Of a DNA stretch of 64,000 bases, positions 34,351-42,644 are shown piece by piece. The stretch lies in NCBI RefSeq assembly GCF_039537505.1, contig NZ_BAABAQ010000021.1:28536-92535 (forward strand). The letters are read 5' to 3'. The number at the start of each line of letters is the position of its first letter. Position 1 is the first letter of the stretch. This DNA comes from Streptosporangium oxazolinicum. GTDB lineage: Bacteria > Actinomycetota > Actinomycetes > Streptosporangiales > Streptosporangiaceae. Made by a program: the position numbers and the translations under genes. Under the pieces are notes generated by a model, which made no database searches, had not been told where the DNA came from, and was given only the letters and a program-made list of their open reading frames with translations.

Positions 34351-35340
34351 ATGACCTCGACCACGTCCTCGGAGTCGGCCCACCCGCTCGAACACGTGCT
34401 GTTCGAGGTCAAACGCACGATCGTCGGGCAGGACGTCCTGCTGGAGCGCATGGCCGTCGCGTTGATCGCCGACGGCCACCTGCTCGTCGAGGGCGTGCCG
34501 GGCCTGGCCAAGACGCTCGCGGTGAGGTCGCTGGCCGCCACGATCACCGGGAGCTTCCAGCGCGTCCAGTTCACCCCCGACCTGGTGCCGGCCGACCTCG
34601 TGGGCACGCGGGTCTACCACCAGCACTCCGGGGAGTTCAAAACCGAGCTCGGCCCGGTGTTCGCGAACCTGCTGCTGGCCGACGAGATCAACCGCGCCCC
34701 CGCCAAGGTGCAGAGCGCCCTGCTGGAGGTGATGCAGGAACACCAGGTGACGATCGGCCGCGAGACGTTCCGGGTGCCCGAGCCGTTCCTGGTCATGGCG
34801 ACGGAGAACCCGATCGAGTCGGAGGGCACCTACCCGCTGCCCGAGGCGCAGGTCGACCGTTTCATGATGAAGGTGGTCGTCGACTACCCGACGCGGGCCG
34901 AGGAACAGGCGATCGTCGGACGAGCGCTGCGTCCGCCCGAGCCGCCTCGGCCGATGGTGACGGCCGAGGACCTGATCGCGATGCGGGAGCGCGCCCAGCA
35001 GGTGTACGTCGACCCGGCGATCGTCGACTACGCGGTACGGCTGGTCTCCGTGACGCGTTCCCCCGCGACGGCCGGACTCGGCGAGCTGGAACGGTACGTC
35101 ACCTACGGGGCGAGCCCGCGGGCGTCCATCGCGCTCGTCACCGGCGCCCGCGCGCTGGCGTTCCTGCGCGGCCGCAGCTACGTCCTGCCGCACGACCTGT
35201 CCGAACTCGCGCTCGACGTGCTGCGCCACCGCCTCGTGCTGTCCTACGAGGCCCTCGCGGACGACGTCGACGCCGACACGATCATCAGCGGGGTGCTCGG
35301 GGCCGTCCGGGCGCCCGACGTCGTCCTGCAGAACCGCTGA
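34351..35340 (+). CDS. MoxR-family AAA+ ATPase
   Basis: A 329-residue AAA_3 ATPase. Walker A is GVPGLAKT (about residue 49), Walker B LLADEINRAPAKVQSALLEVM (about 108-128), and sensor motif VMATENPIESEGTYPLPEAQVDRFMM; the AAA lid domain follows. MoxR proteins act as chaperones that mature or insert metal cofactors or remodel membrane complexes together with VWA proteins. GAAGGAAG lies before the ATG. It starts 27 bases after the protease and ends 6 bases before the DUF58 gene, so it is clearly in one operon. Confidence 0.94.
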   Translation: MTSTTSSESAHPLEHVLFEVKRTIVGQDVLLERMAVALIADGHLLVEGVPGLAKTLAVRSLAATITGSFQRVQFTPDLVPADLVGTRVYHQHSGEFKTELGPVFANLLLADEINRAPAKVQSALLEVMQEHQVTIGRETFRVPEPFLVMATENPIESEGTYPLPEAQVDRFMMKVVVDYPTRAEEQAIVGRALRPPEPPRPMVTAEDLIAMRERAQQVYVDPAIVDYAVRLVSVTRSPATAGLGELERYVTYGASPRASIALVTGARALAFLRGRSYVLPHDLSELALDVLRHRLVLSYEALADDVDADTIISGVLGAVRAPDVVLQNR

Positions 35341-35346
35341 GCCGCC

Positions 35347-36228
35347 ATGTCAACCGCCCCCGAAAGGCTCCTGCTCCGCCTGGAGTGGAAGGTCGTCCGC
35401 AGGCTCGACGGCCGGCTCCAGGGCGCCCACCGCACCGCGCACCGAGGCTCCGGGATCGACTTCACCGGGTTGCGCGCCTACGGCGACGGCGACGACGCCC
35501 GGCACATCGACTGGAACGTGACCGCACGGCTGGACGCGCCGCACCTGCGGGTGTTCACCGAGGACCGCGAGCTGACGGTGTGGCTCGTCCTCGACCGGTC
35601 GGCGTCGATGGCGGCCGGCCGGCCGGGACGCGGCAAGCACGACGTACTCGCCGAGCTCGCGCTCGTCCTCGCCCGGCTGTTCGGCCGGGGCGGCAACCGC
35701 GTCGGCGCCCTGCTGTTCGACACCGGGACGCCGCGCGTCGTGCCGCCCGGCACCTCCCGGCGGCACGCGCTGCGGATCGGCGCCGAGCTGGAACGCACCT
35801 CCAGGGCGCGCGGCACCACCACCACCGACCTGGCGGAGATGCTCGACGCGGCCGGACGGCTCGCGCGCCGCCGCGCGCTCGTCGTCGTGCTGTCGGACTT
35901 CATCGGCGACGGCGACTGGGAGCGCTCGCTGCAGCGCCTGGCCCGGCGGCACGAGGTGGTCGCCCTGCGGATCGTGGACACGGCCGACGACGTGCTGCCC
36001 GAAGCCGGGCTGATCGTGGTCGAGGACGCCGAGACCGGCGAGCAGCTCGTCGTCGACTCCGCCGACCCGCTGCTGCGGGTCCGCCTCCGCGCCGCCGTCG
36101 ACGCCCGCGACGCCAGGATCGAGACGGGCACGCGCCGGGCCGGGGTGCCCGTCCACCGCGTCGACACCGACCGCGATCTGGCCGAGGCGCTCGTCGAGGT
36201 CGTCGCCCGGACCGGGAACCGGTCATGA
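35347..36228 (+). CDS. DUF58 protein (VWA-like)
   Basis: A 293-residue protein with the DUF58 signature FTGLRAYGDGDDARHIDWNVTARL (about 38-61) followed by a VWA-like fold (LTVWLVLDRSASM, about 76-88, a MIDAS-type DxSxS). It is the usual third member of MoxR operons and is thought to bridge the ATPase and the membrane VWA proteins. There is no membrane helix. Its TGA overlaps ATG in ATGA at 36225-36228, which starts a 19-codon bridging ORF. Confidence 0.9.
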   Translation: MSTAPERLLLRLEWKVVRRLDGRLQGAHRTAHRGSGIDFTGLRAYGDGDDARHIDWNVTARLDAPHLRVFTEDRELTVWLVLDRSASMAAGRPGRGKHDVLAELALVLARLFGRGGNRVGALLFDTGTPRVVPPGTSRRHALRIGAELERTSRARGTTTTDLAEMLDAAGRLARRRALVVVLSDFIGDGDWERSLQRLARRHEVVALRIVDTADDVLPEAGLIVVEDAETGEQLVVDSADPLLRVRLRAAVDARDARIETGTRRAGVPVHRVDTDRDLAEALVEVVARTGNRS

Positions 36229-36284
36229 CCGAGCCCGCCGAGGTCGCCGACGGACACCCGAGGCCGGCGAAGGAGGTCTCGTGA
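36225..36284 (+). CDS. 19-codon bridging ORF between DUF58 and VWA genes
   Basis: The frame begins in the ATGA overlap with the DUF58 stop and ends in a GTGA overlap with the start of the next gene. It encodes a 19-residue, Pro/Glu-rich peptide (MTEPAEVADGHPRPAKEVS). It carries GAAGGAGG, the ribosome binding site of the VWA gene, inside its coding sequence. It may be a coupling device or a remnant of a deleted gene; a functional peptide is uncertain. Confidence 0.45.
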   Translation: MTEPAEVADGHPRPAKEVS

Positions 36285-37231
36285 CCCTGTCCTCCTCGCC
36301 GCTGCTGGTCGTCGGACTGCTCGTCACGGCGGCGCTCGCCTGGGCGGCCGTCGTCTCGGCACGCCGCCGGACGGCCGCCCTCACCGCGGCCGGGGTCGCC
36401 GTGCCGGGCGGCCACCGGGCGTATCTCGGGATCGGCCTGACGATCGCCGGTGTCGGGGTACTCGCGATCGCCGCCGCCGGACCGGCGGCCATGGTGCCGG
36501 TCCCGCGGACCGCGGGCACCGTCATCCTCGCCATCGACGTCTCCAACAGCATGGGGGCCGACGACGTCGCGCCCACCCGGCTGGCGGCCGCGCAGCGGGC
36601 GGCCCGCGCGTTCGTGGCGGCGCAGCCCGGCAGCGTCGACATCGGCGTCGTCGCGTTCGAACGGGGGGCGCTCACCACCGCCCGGCCCGACGCCGACCAC
36701 TCCGTCGCGCTCAAGGCCATCGACCGGTTGAAGATCGCCGGTGGCACCTCGCTGGGGACGGCCATCACGGCCTCCCTGTCGGCGATCACCGGCAAGCGGG
36801 TGGCCGTCGGCCGCGACGGCACCGCGCCCGACATCGGCTACTGGCCGTCCGCGACGATCGTGATGTTCTCCGACGGCCAGAACCAGGGCGCGGACGTCGA
36901 ACAGGCCGCCACCGTGGCCCAGGGGGCGGGCGTCCACATCCACACCGTCGGGGTCGGCACCACGGCCGGGGCGACGGTGAAGGTCAACGGCTACCGTCTG
37001 CAGACCTCGCTCGAGGAGGACACCCTCACCGCGATCGCGCGGACCACCGGCGGCACCTACCACCCCGCCTCCGACACCGCGCGGCTCGACGGGATCGCCG
37101 ACACGATCGACCTGCGGCTCACCGTCTCCGACGAGCCGCTGCCCCTCGCCGGCGGGCTGATCGGGCTCGCCCTCGCGCTGCTCACCGCGGGCGCGGCGCT
37201 CACCGTGCTCCGGACTGGACGGGTGATCTGA
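36281..37231 (+). CDS. VWA-domain membrane protein, BatA-like
   Basis: A 316-residue protein. Membrane helices flank the domain: two near the N terminus (LLVVGLLVTAALAWAAVV and GLTIAGVGVLAIAAAG) and one near the C terminus (LAGGLIGLALALLTAGAALTVL). The VWA domain at about 75-270 has the MIDAS motif AIDVSNSMGADD, the Thr in GGTSLGTAI and the Asp in MFSDGQNQGA. It is the classic partner of MoxR/DUF58. GTG at 36281 follows GAAGGAGG. It ends with TGA directly abutting the ATG of the next gene. Confidence 0.9.
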   Translation: MTLSSSPLLVVGLLVTAALAWAAVVSARRRTAALTAAGVAVPGGHRAYLGIGLTIAGVGVLAIAAAGPAAMVPVPRTAGTVILAIDVSNSMGADDVAPTRLAAAQRAARAFVAAQPGSVDIGVVAFERGALTTARPDADHSVALKAIDRLKIAGGTSLGTAITASLSAITGKRVAVGRDGTAPDIGYWPSATIVMFSDGQNQGADVEQAATVAQGAGVHIHTVGVGTTAGATVKVNGYRLQTSLEEDTLTAIARTTGGTYHPASDTARLDGIADTIDLRLTVSDEPLPLAGGLIGLALALLTAGAALTVLRTGRVI

Positions 37232-38293
37232 ATGGTGTTCTCCTGGCCGTGGGCACTGCTGTCCATCCTGGTCATCCCGTTGATCCTCGCCATCCGCGAA
37301 TGGGCGCGGCGCCGCCGCCGGCGGGCCGCCGTGCGCGTCACCTCGATCGCGCTCGTACGCGGAGCCCTGCCCGGCCGTACGCGCTGGACGCGGAAGATCC
37401 CCGCTGCGCTGTTCGTGGCCGGGCTCGCGTTGCTCGCGGTCGGGGCCGCGCGACCGCAGGCGTCGGTCCCGGTGCCCCAGACGTCGGTGACGATCCTGCT
37501 CGCGCTCGACACCTCCGGTTCCATGTGCTCCACGGACGTCGACCCCAACCGCATCACCGCCGCGAGGAAGGCCGCCGCCGAGTTCATCGAGTCACAGCGG
37601 GGCGGGCCGCGTATCGGCCTGGTCACCTTCGCGGGCACCGCGGGCCTGCTCGTCCCGCCCACCGACGACACCGACGCGCTCATCGAGGCGCTGGACGGCC
37701 TCACCGTGTCCCGCGGCACCGCGATCGGGCAGGCCATGCTCACCTCGATCGACGCGATCGCGGAGGTCGATCCGTCGGTCGCCTCCACCGGGGCGAACCC
37801 CGGCGGCGGCGAGTCGGGTCACGCCGGTGCCGCGATCGTCGTGCTCACCGACGGCGCCAACACCCAGGGCGTCGACCCGATGCTCGCCGCCCAGGAGGCG
37901 GCCCTGCGCCGCGTCCGCGTCTTCACCATCGGCTTCGGCACCACGAACCCGGCCCCGATGGTCTGCGACAACTCACAGTTCGACGGCCGAGGATTCGGCG
38001 GCTGGGGCGGCGGCGGCTCCGGCGGACGAGGCGGATTCGACAGGGGCCGCAATATCCGCACCATCGACGAGCCCGCGCTCAAGCAGATAGCCCGGACCAC
38101 CGGCGGCTCCTACCACCGCGCCGAGAACGCCGGCCAGCTCCAGAGCGCCCTCGACACCCTTCCGGGCAGCTTCACCGTCATCCACCAACGGGTCGACACG
38201 GCCGCCGCCTTCGCCACCGCCGGCGCCCTCCTCATCGCCGCGGCCCTGTCCCTCTCCCTCTGGTGGAACCGCCCCCGGCCCCCGTCCCGCTGA
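37232..38293 (+). CDS. VWA-domain membrane protein, BatB-like
   Basis: A 353-residue paralogue of the upstream VWA protein. Membrane helices lie at the N terminus (ALLSILVIPLILAIREWA and IPAALFVAGLALLAVGAA) and at about 325-343. MIDAS residues are LALDTSGSMCSTD, RGTAIGQA and VLTDGANTQG. A Gly-rich loop with GGWGGGGSGGRGGF (about 255) is inserted in the VWA domain and is probably flexible. The two VWA proteins may form heteromers at the membrane. It is the last recognisable gene of the operon. Confidence 0.9.
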   Translation: MVFSWPWALLSILVIPLILAIREWARRRRRRAAVRVTSIALVRGALPGRTRWTRKIPAALFVAGLALLAVGAARPQASVPVPQTSVTILLALDTSGSMCSTDVDPNRITAARKAAAEFIESQRGGPRIGLVTFAGTAGLLVPPTDDTDALIEALDGLTVSRGTAIGQAMLTSIDAIAEVDPSVASTGANPGGGESGHAGAAIVVLTDGANTQGVDPMLAAQEAALRRVRVFTIGFGTTNPAPMVCDNSQFDGRGFGGWGGGGSGGRGGFDRGRNIRTIDEPALKQIARTTGGSYHRAENAGQLQSALDTLPGSFTVIHQRVDTAAAFATAGALLIAAALSLSLWWNRPRPPSR

Positions 38294-38474
38294 CCTCCCC
38301 GTCGTCTCGGCGGTCCGGGCCGACCCGTGGCCGTCCGCGTCCGCCGAGGACCTGGACCACACGACCGGATAGCTTGGCATCGACGTCACGGTCTTCTCGT
38401 ACGACGCGTACCTGGAGGTGGGCATCGTCGTGACCGGGGAGATGGTGCCGGATGTATGGGACTTCACCGACTAA
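38294..38474 (+). pseudogene. Degenerate C-terminal gene fragment
   Basis: A frame ending with TAA at 38472-38474 encodes a protein-like stretch (LGIDVTVFSYDAYLEVGIVV, then TGEMVPDVWDFTD). It is interrupted by an in-frame TAG just upstream, before which SAEDLDHTTG can be read. There is no start codon in this piece. I do not recognise the family. It looks like the 3' remnant of a small hypothetical gene. Confidence 0.4.
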
Positions 38475-38504
38475 ACGCGGGACGCCCTCGCGGAGCTCTG
38501 GTAC

Positions 38505-39554
38505 TCAGGGGTCGAGGAAGGTGACGACCCTTCCAAGCGCGTAGTGGCGGTCGATGTCCCCGTTCTCCTCGCTGAGGTAGGTGCCGCCGGACTGGTTGAC
38601 GACCTGCCGGGCCCGCCAGGACAGGTCCATGTCCGGGTTCACCGCCGTCATCAGCGCCTCGGCGGCGGCCCCCTTCACCATCCATCGGCCGTAGTCGGTG
38701 TCGTGGCCCGGCGAGGGGTACCGCTCCCGGGCGCTGTCGGGCGAGGCCTGAAACGCCTCCGACGCCCGTCGCGCGAACTCCGCCCGGAAGACGCCCAGCC
38801 GCCCGGCCAGCTCGGCGGAGCACGCGCCGGTCGCGATCAGGCCCAGCGCCTCCTCGACCAGGGGGCCGTCGATGCCCGCCGTGGCCACGGCCATACCGGC
38901 CGCGATGCCGATGATTGCCGGCCCCCTCTCGGGCGTGGGGTCGGCGATGACGCGGGCGATGCGGGGATCGACAGCCGCGACGGCCCGCATGCGCCCGTCC
39001 ACCTGGAGGGCCGGGCGCGCGCCGACGGTCACCGGGTGCAACCAGTGGAGGGCGTGTGGCCGGGCCGTCCAGTCGTCGTCGATAACGACTCCGGACAGGT
39101 GCTCCGCCACGGCGAACGCGGTGGCCTTCCAGTCGGCGCGCCAGTCGGCCTCACTCACCGGCAGGCCGTCGAGCCACTCCCGGCCACGAGCGCCGTCGAG
39201 ATCCAGGGCGTCAAACGACGCGACGACCTCGCCGTCACGGACGTAGCTGACGAAGGTGGCCATGTTGACGGTCCACGCCACCCGGAACACCTCACCCTTG
39301 GCCGCGACCTGGCCCAGCAACGTCTCGTTCAGCCCGTGGAACGCGAACGGCTCGACGATCACGGCCCACTCCCCGTGGCGGGCCACCAGGGCCACGCCGG
39401 TGGCGTCGTCGGGCAGGTCCTCCGGAGCGATGCCGAACAGGCCGTCGAGGGTCTCCGGTTCCGCCACGAGGGGGTGTCCGCCGAACGCCCGGACCGCCTG
39501 GTCGAGATCGCCGGTCCTGATCCACGTGAAGCAGGCGGTCTCGATCTCGATCAT
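38505..39554 (-). CDS. DUF6461-like protein
   Basis: A 349-residue soluble protein. Residues 1-125 resemble DUF6461: FTWIRTGDLDQAVRAFGG, EWAVIVEPFAFHGLNETLL, FRVAWTVNMATFVSYVRDGEVVASFD. The rest is helical and not recognised. Several DUF6461-type genes sit in toxin-immunity or hypervariable loci of actinomycetes, but no toxin is present here. The start ATG at 39554 gives MIEIETACFTWIR. GC and codon use match the host. Confidence 0.65.
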   Translation of the reverse strand: MIEIETACFTWIRTGDLDQAVRAFGGHPLVAEPETLDGLFGIAPEDLPDDATGVALVARHGEWAVIVEPFAFHGLNETLLGQVAAKGEVFRVAWTVNMATFVSYVRDGEVVASFDALDLDGARGREWLDGLPVSEADWRADWKATAFAVAEHLSGVVIDDDWTARPHALHWLHPVTVGARPALQVDGRMRAVAAVDPRIARVIADPTPERGPAIIGIAAGMAVATAGIDGPLVEEALGLIATGACSAELAGRLGVFRAEFARRASEAFQASPDSARERYPSPGHDTDYGRWMVKGAAAEALMTAVNPDMDLSWRARQVVNQSGGTYLSEENGDIDRHYALGRVVTFLDP

Positions 39555-39998
39555 GTGAACGCTCCAGGAAGTAGCAGGGGGAGGGTGGTGAACGATCCGC
39601 CCTCACCCCGGTCATCTTTCGGGCGGAGGGAATGGGGCCGACGATGTTGGCTCCCAATGATGTCCATCCAGAACGAGAAATTGTCACGGATACGGTGACG
39701 CTGGTACAACACGCTCGTCCGCGACCGGGAAGAACAGTTGTCCGAGCCCTTTATGGGGCGGGTTCTCCTGGTGGTCTCGACCGGACGCCTGGTGCGGGGA
39801 GCGAACGACGACCATACGTCCGGCTCTCGTGGCGGCGACCGGAGAGCCCTTGACCGCGGCTGGGACCCCTCACAGGCAGGCAGCGCCTTCACCCTCAACC
39901 TCACCGAGGATGATCTAAGCGACGCAATGAACGGTCATCCACCCTCTCACAGAATCCCCTTTAGACCCGTTTGGCCGATTTAAAAGACGCCCACTTTA
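39555..39998. other. Intergenic region left of IS element
   Basis: This 444-base stretch contains no recognised coding sequence. CTTTAGACC occurs at 39961-39969 and again at the IS end, possibly a second, older element end. Its low coding quality fits a decay zone. Confidence 0.4.
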
Positions 39999-40505
39999 GA
40001 CCGTGAATCATTTGGTAATCGGTCGTTGGATAAGACGTGGATACATTCCTTCAGCGACTGGTCCCTGACGAGTTGTGGGAGCTGTTTCAACGCGTGGTTC
40101 CGTCGGCGCCCACCCGGCCGCAAGGCGGTGGACGGCGGCGCGCAGACGACCGGATGATCCTGGCCGCGATTGTGTACGTGGCCACCACCGGGTGCGCATG
40201 GCGGCAGCTCCCGCCAGTTTTCAGCGCCTCCTGGCGGACGGTGAACCGTCGCTTCGCCGAGTGGAGCGCCGCCCGGGTGTGGGCCGAGCTGTATCGGATC
40301 ATTTTGGACGAGCTGGGCGCACGCGGAGAACTGGACTGGTCGCGATGCGTGATTGACTCGGTCAGTGTACGTGCCATGAAAAGGGGGAACTGACAGGTCC
40401 GAATCCTGTCGATCGCGGCAAGGCCGGGTCGACCACTTCGCGTCCCTCGTCGCCATCGCCGCAGCACTCATTTGCTACCGCCGCATGACCAAATGAGTCA
40501 CGGTC
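39999..40505 (+). mobile_element. Internally deleted IS5-family (IS427-type) element
   Basis: Inverted ends are GACCGTGAATCATTTGG at the left and, in complement, GACCGTGACTCATTTGG at the right (19 of 21 bases match over the longer ends). Direct TTA repeats flank both sides (39996-39998 and 40506-40508), the expected 3-bp TNA target duplication. At 507 bp it is well below the roughly 830-900 bp of complete relatives. The missing part is the middle of the transposase. Confidence 0.85.
40037..40496 (+). pseudogene. IS5-family transposase, internally deleted
   Basis: The first frame (40037-40393, 118 residues) is a complete DUF4096-type N-terminal half: LVPDELWELFQRVVP, DDRMILAAIVYVATTGCAWRQLPP, CVIDSVSVRAMKRGN. 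At 40378-40385, AAAAGGGG is the site where this IS group frameshifts, and the shifted frame continues correctly as KGELTGPNPVDRGKAGS. The sequence then jumps to the extreme C terminus (HFASLVAIAAALICYRRMTK, TGA at 40494-40496). The catalytic middle with the second and third acidic residues is gone, so the element cannot move by itself. Confidence 0.85.
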
Positions 40506-40640
40506 TTAAGAGAGCGGTGCTCCTATGGTCCGGTGTACTGGGTGAGCTGCGGGGACGCTAAGCATCAAGAGAGCCACGACTTGATCATCTCGTATATGTC
40601 CCATACCTGGAGGTGCCGGGGAGGGCGGCCCTAGCTCTGT

Positions 40641-40654
40641 GCTGCACGTGCAGC
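40641..40654. repeat. 14-bp perfect palindrome
   Basis: GCTGCACGTGCAGC in the 325-base gap between the IS element and the SMI1-like gene. The rest of that gap shows no gene before the SMI1-like frame opens at 40696. Confidence 0.5.
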
Positions 40655-40695
40655 AGCCACTCGAAACGGCATATTTTCTTTACATGAGCGCCTAG

Positions 40696-41235
40696 TACGC
40701 ATGGTCTGAACACTTTCCCGCAAGGCGTCCGGTAACCGATGGGTCTGATCTCTCGGCGATCAGTCCACTCGGCGATCTGTATCCCCCGGCTACCGAGTCA
40801 GAGATCCGCCATCTTGAACAGAGGCTAGGCGTGGAGCTGCCGCCGAGCTACCGGCAGTTTCTCCTGTTCGCGGGCGGTTGGGGCAGCGACGATGACTGCT
40901 GCCTGCTGCGTGTCAAGGAAGTCGGCTGGCTCCGTGATGTCGATCCCTCGAGGGCCGAGAGCTGGTCAACGCCCAAGAGAGAGAACTCATGGAGCGTGCC
41001 CGATGAGCTCTACTTCGTCTATGGACAGGAGCAGGACCCCATCCACATGAGAGGAGAGTATGTACCCGACACCCTTCTGGCCGGTTATTGGGCCGATGGA
41101 GTGGCTCTCCTCAACCCCCACGTCAGAACCCCTGAAGACGAGTGGGAGACCTGGTATCTCGCACCTTGGCTACCCGGCGCCAACCGCTACAGGTCCTTCT
41201 GGGACCTCGCAGCGCACGAGCTAAGAACCAGCTGA
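40696..41235 (+). pseudogene. SMI1/KNR4-family gene without a usable start (5'-truncated)
   Basis: The frame encodes a SMI1/KNR4 domain: GDLYPPATESEIRHLEQRLG, then VELPPSYRQFLLFAGGWG, and a C terminus with WYLAPWLPGANRYRSFWDLA. The first homologous residues lie upstream of the first possible GTG (40831). Between the TAG at 40693 and that GTG there is no ATG, GTG or TTG in frame, so the natural N terminus has been lost, presumably in the rearrangement that also left the damaged IS 190 bases upstream. From GTG 40831 a 134-residue shortened protein could still be made. SMI1 domains are common immunity proteins against polymorphic toxins. Confidence 0.65.
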
Positions 41236-41241
41236 CGACGA

Positions 41242-41283
41242 CCGTTCACCGGTGGCCGGGTCCCAGAGCGTGATCGTCCGGCT
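41242..41283 (-). pseudogene. WD40-repeat fragment
   Basis: On the minus strand 14 codons read SRTITLWDPATGER, a textbook WD40 blade end (DRTIRLWDPATGE). Sequence on either side is not WD40-like, and the piece lies in front of, and antisense to, the DUF4265-like gene. It is interpreted as a relic of a WD40 protein gene. Confidence 0.45.
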
Positions 41284-41380
41284 GCTGGAGTATGGCCGGC
41301 ACCAACACCTCTCACCCGGGAGACGCGTCATCACCATCATCACGCACGACAATCCGATCGGCCGTGACCTCAGCAACCAC

Positions 41381-41785
41381 ATGATCCACGCGGATCTCTC
41401 CGAACGCGTGGACGGCTGGCGCGAACAGCTGTGGACCCGTCGGCTGACCTCGGACAGGTTCGAGATCACATGCCTGCCGTTCTTCACCCGCGGCATCTGC
41501 CACCGCGACGTCGTGACCGTCGACGATCAGTATCTGGTGGCGGCCGTGGTCGAAAAGTCGGGCCACCGCACTTTGCGGGTCGCCCTGGTCCGGCAGCACC
41601 CTTACCGTGACCGGTTCCACGAGCTCCTTCATCGCGAAGTGACGGCTTCCGGTCTGGCTCATGAGTGGCTGCAGGGCACCTACCTCTCCGTCGACCTCCC
41701 CCCAGGTGCTGACCCGGATCCCCTGGTAAAGGTCCTCACCGACCCGGAAGAGACAGGTGCGCTCTTCTGGGAGATCGACTCCTGA
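41381..41785 (+). CDS. DUF4265-like protein
   Basis: From the ATG at 41381 the protein has 134 residues and matches the DUF4265 pattern from its first residues: MIHADLSERVDGWREQLW, FEITCLPFFTRGICHRDVVTV, VVEKSGHRTLRVALV, and ending TGALFWEID. The frame stays open upstream to 41252, but that part runs through the WD40 relic on the opposite strand and is not family-like. Function of the family is unknown; members often occur singly in variable actinomycete regions. Confidence 0.7.
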   Translation: MIHADLSERVDGWREQLWTRRLTSDRFEITCLPFFTRGICHRDVVTVDDQYLVAAVVEKSGHRTLRVALVRQHPYRDRFHELLHREVTASGLAHEWLQGTYLSVDLPPGADPDPLVKVLTDPEETGALFWEIDS

Positions 41786-41900
41786 GATCGCGAATCATTC
41801 TGTTAAGAGTTCTCAGGCGTCGGTCATATCCGACAGTGGTCGCCGGGCGGGTATGACCGAGTAATTGCCCTGTTGTGCGCGCCGGGCCAGGATCGCTGGC

Positions 41901-42419
41901 ATGAACGTCTTCTGTGAGTACTACCGGGCTGCGGATCGTGCGGCGGCGGTCATCCAACCGGACCGTTCCCGTGTGATCGACGATCCTGAGTACGGAGTCG
42001 CCGGGTTCGACGCCGTGGAGACCAAATGGGTCGACCCTCAGGTGATCCTGGGCCAGCTCGTGGCGTTCATCGGCGATGTCGACTTCTTCCTCGGCCTGGT
42101 CGATACGGTGCCCCTGTACCCCTCGTATCCCGATCCGGCCCCGCAGACCGACGAGGAGTGGGACGCCCTGCCCGAGGACTCCCCCTACCTGGGTGGGGCG
42201 GTCATCGACGAGTTGCCGGTGAACGCGCGTGACATCCTCGCCGGCGCGGACGACTCATCCCTGCCCGCGGTGGCGGAACGCTGGGCGAAGATCGAGGAGT
42301 TCTCTCCCCACTCCTCGGACGACGGGGAATACCTGCTGTCCCTCGTCAAGGATCTTGTCGGGCTGGCCCGCCGTGCGAAGGAGCACGACCAACTGCTCTA
42401 CTGCTGGATGTTCGTCTGA
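41901..42419 (+). CDS. DUF1877-like hypothetical protein
   Basis: A 172-residue acidic protein. It starts MNVFCEYYRAADRAAAVIQP. The middle reads VDPQVILGQLVAFI, and the C terminus has LLSLVKDLVGLARRAKEHDQ and ends LLYCWMFV. The layout resembles DUF1877-type and related actinobacterial hypotheticals. No catalytic residues or membrane spans are evident. A single GTTCTCAGG (41809-41817) lies about 85 bases upstream, the same 9-mer that is doubled before the HtrA-like gene, possibly by chance. Confidence 0.6.
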   Translation: MNVFCEYYRAADRAAAVIQPDRSRVIDDPEYGVAGFDAVETKWVDPQVILGQLVAFIGDVDFFLGLVDTVPLYPSYPDPAPQTDEEWDALPEDSPYLGGAVIDELPVNARDILAGADDSSLPAVAERWAKIEEFSPHSSDDGEYLLSLVKDLVGLARRAKEHDQLLYCWMFV

Positions 42420-42644
42420 CCGAGGTGGTCACCGAAAGAGTCCGGTGGAGAATCCGTGGCGTCGTAGGTGCTCAATCGCGTCGAACTGGGGGTCCGCATC
42501 CACTGTGTGCGGACGCGGATCCGGGCTTCACCCTGCGGACCTACACGCACCGCATGCGCAGGGCGATCGACGGCGCCTGGGGCGGTGCTGCAAATCCTGA
42601 GAGGGGCGCCCGGCGGAGAAAGTACAGATCAGCCCCTCGTGGCG

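Noticed and set aside
41252..41380. N-terminal extension of the DUF4265-like frame
   Set aside because: It runs antisense through WD40-like sequence and lacks family similarity; the domain starts at the ATG at 41381.
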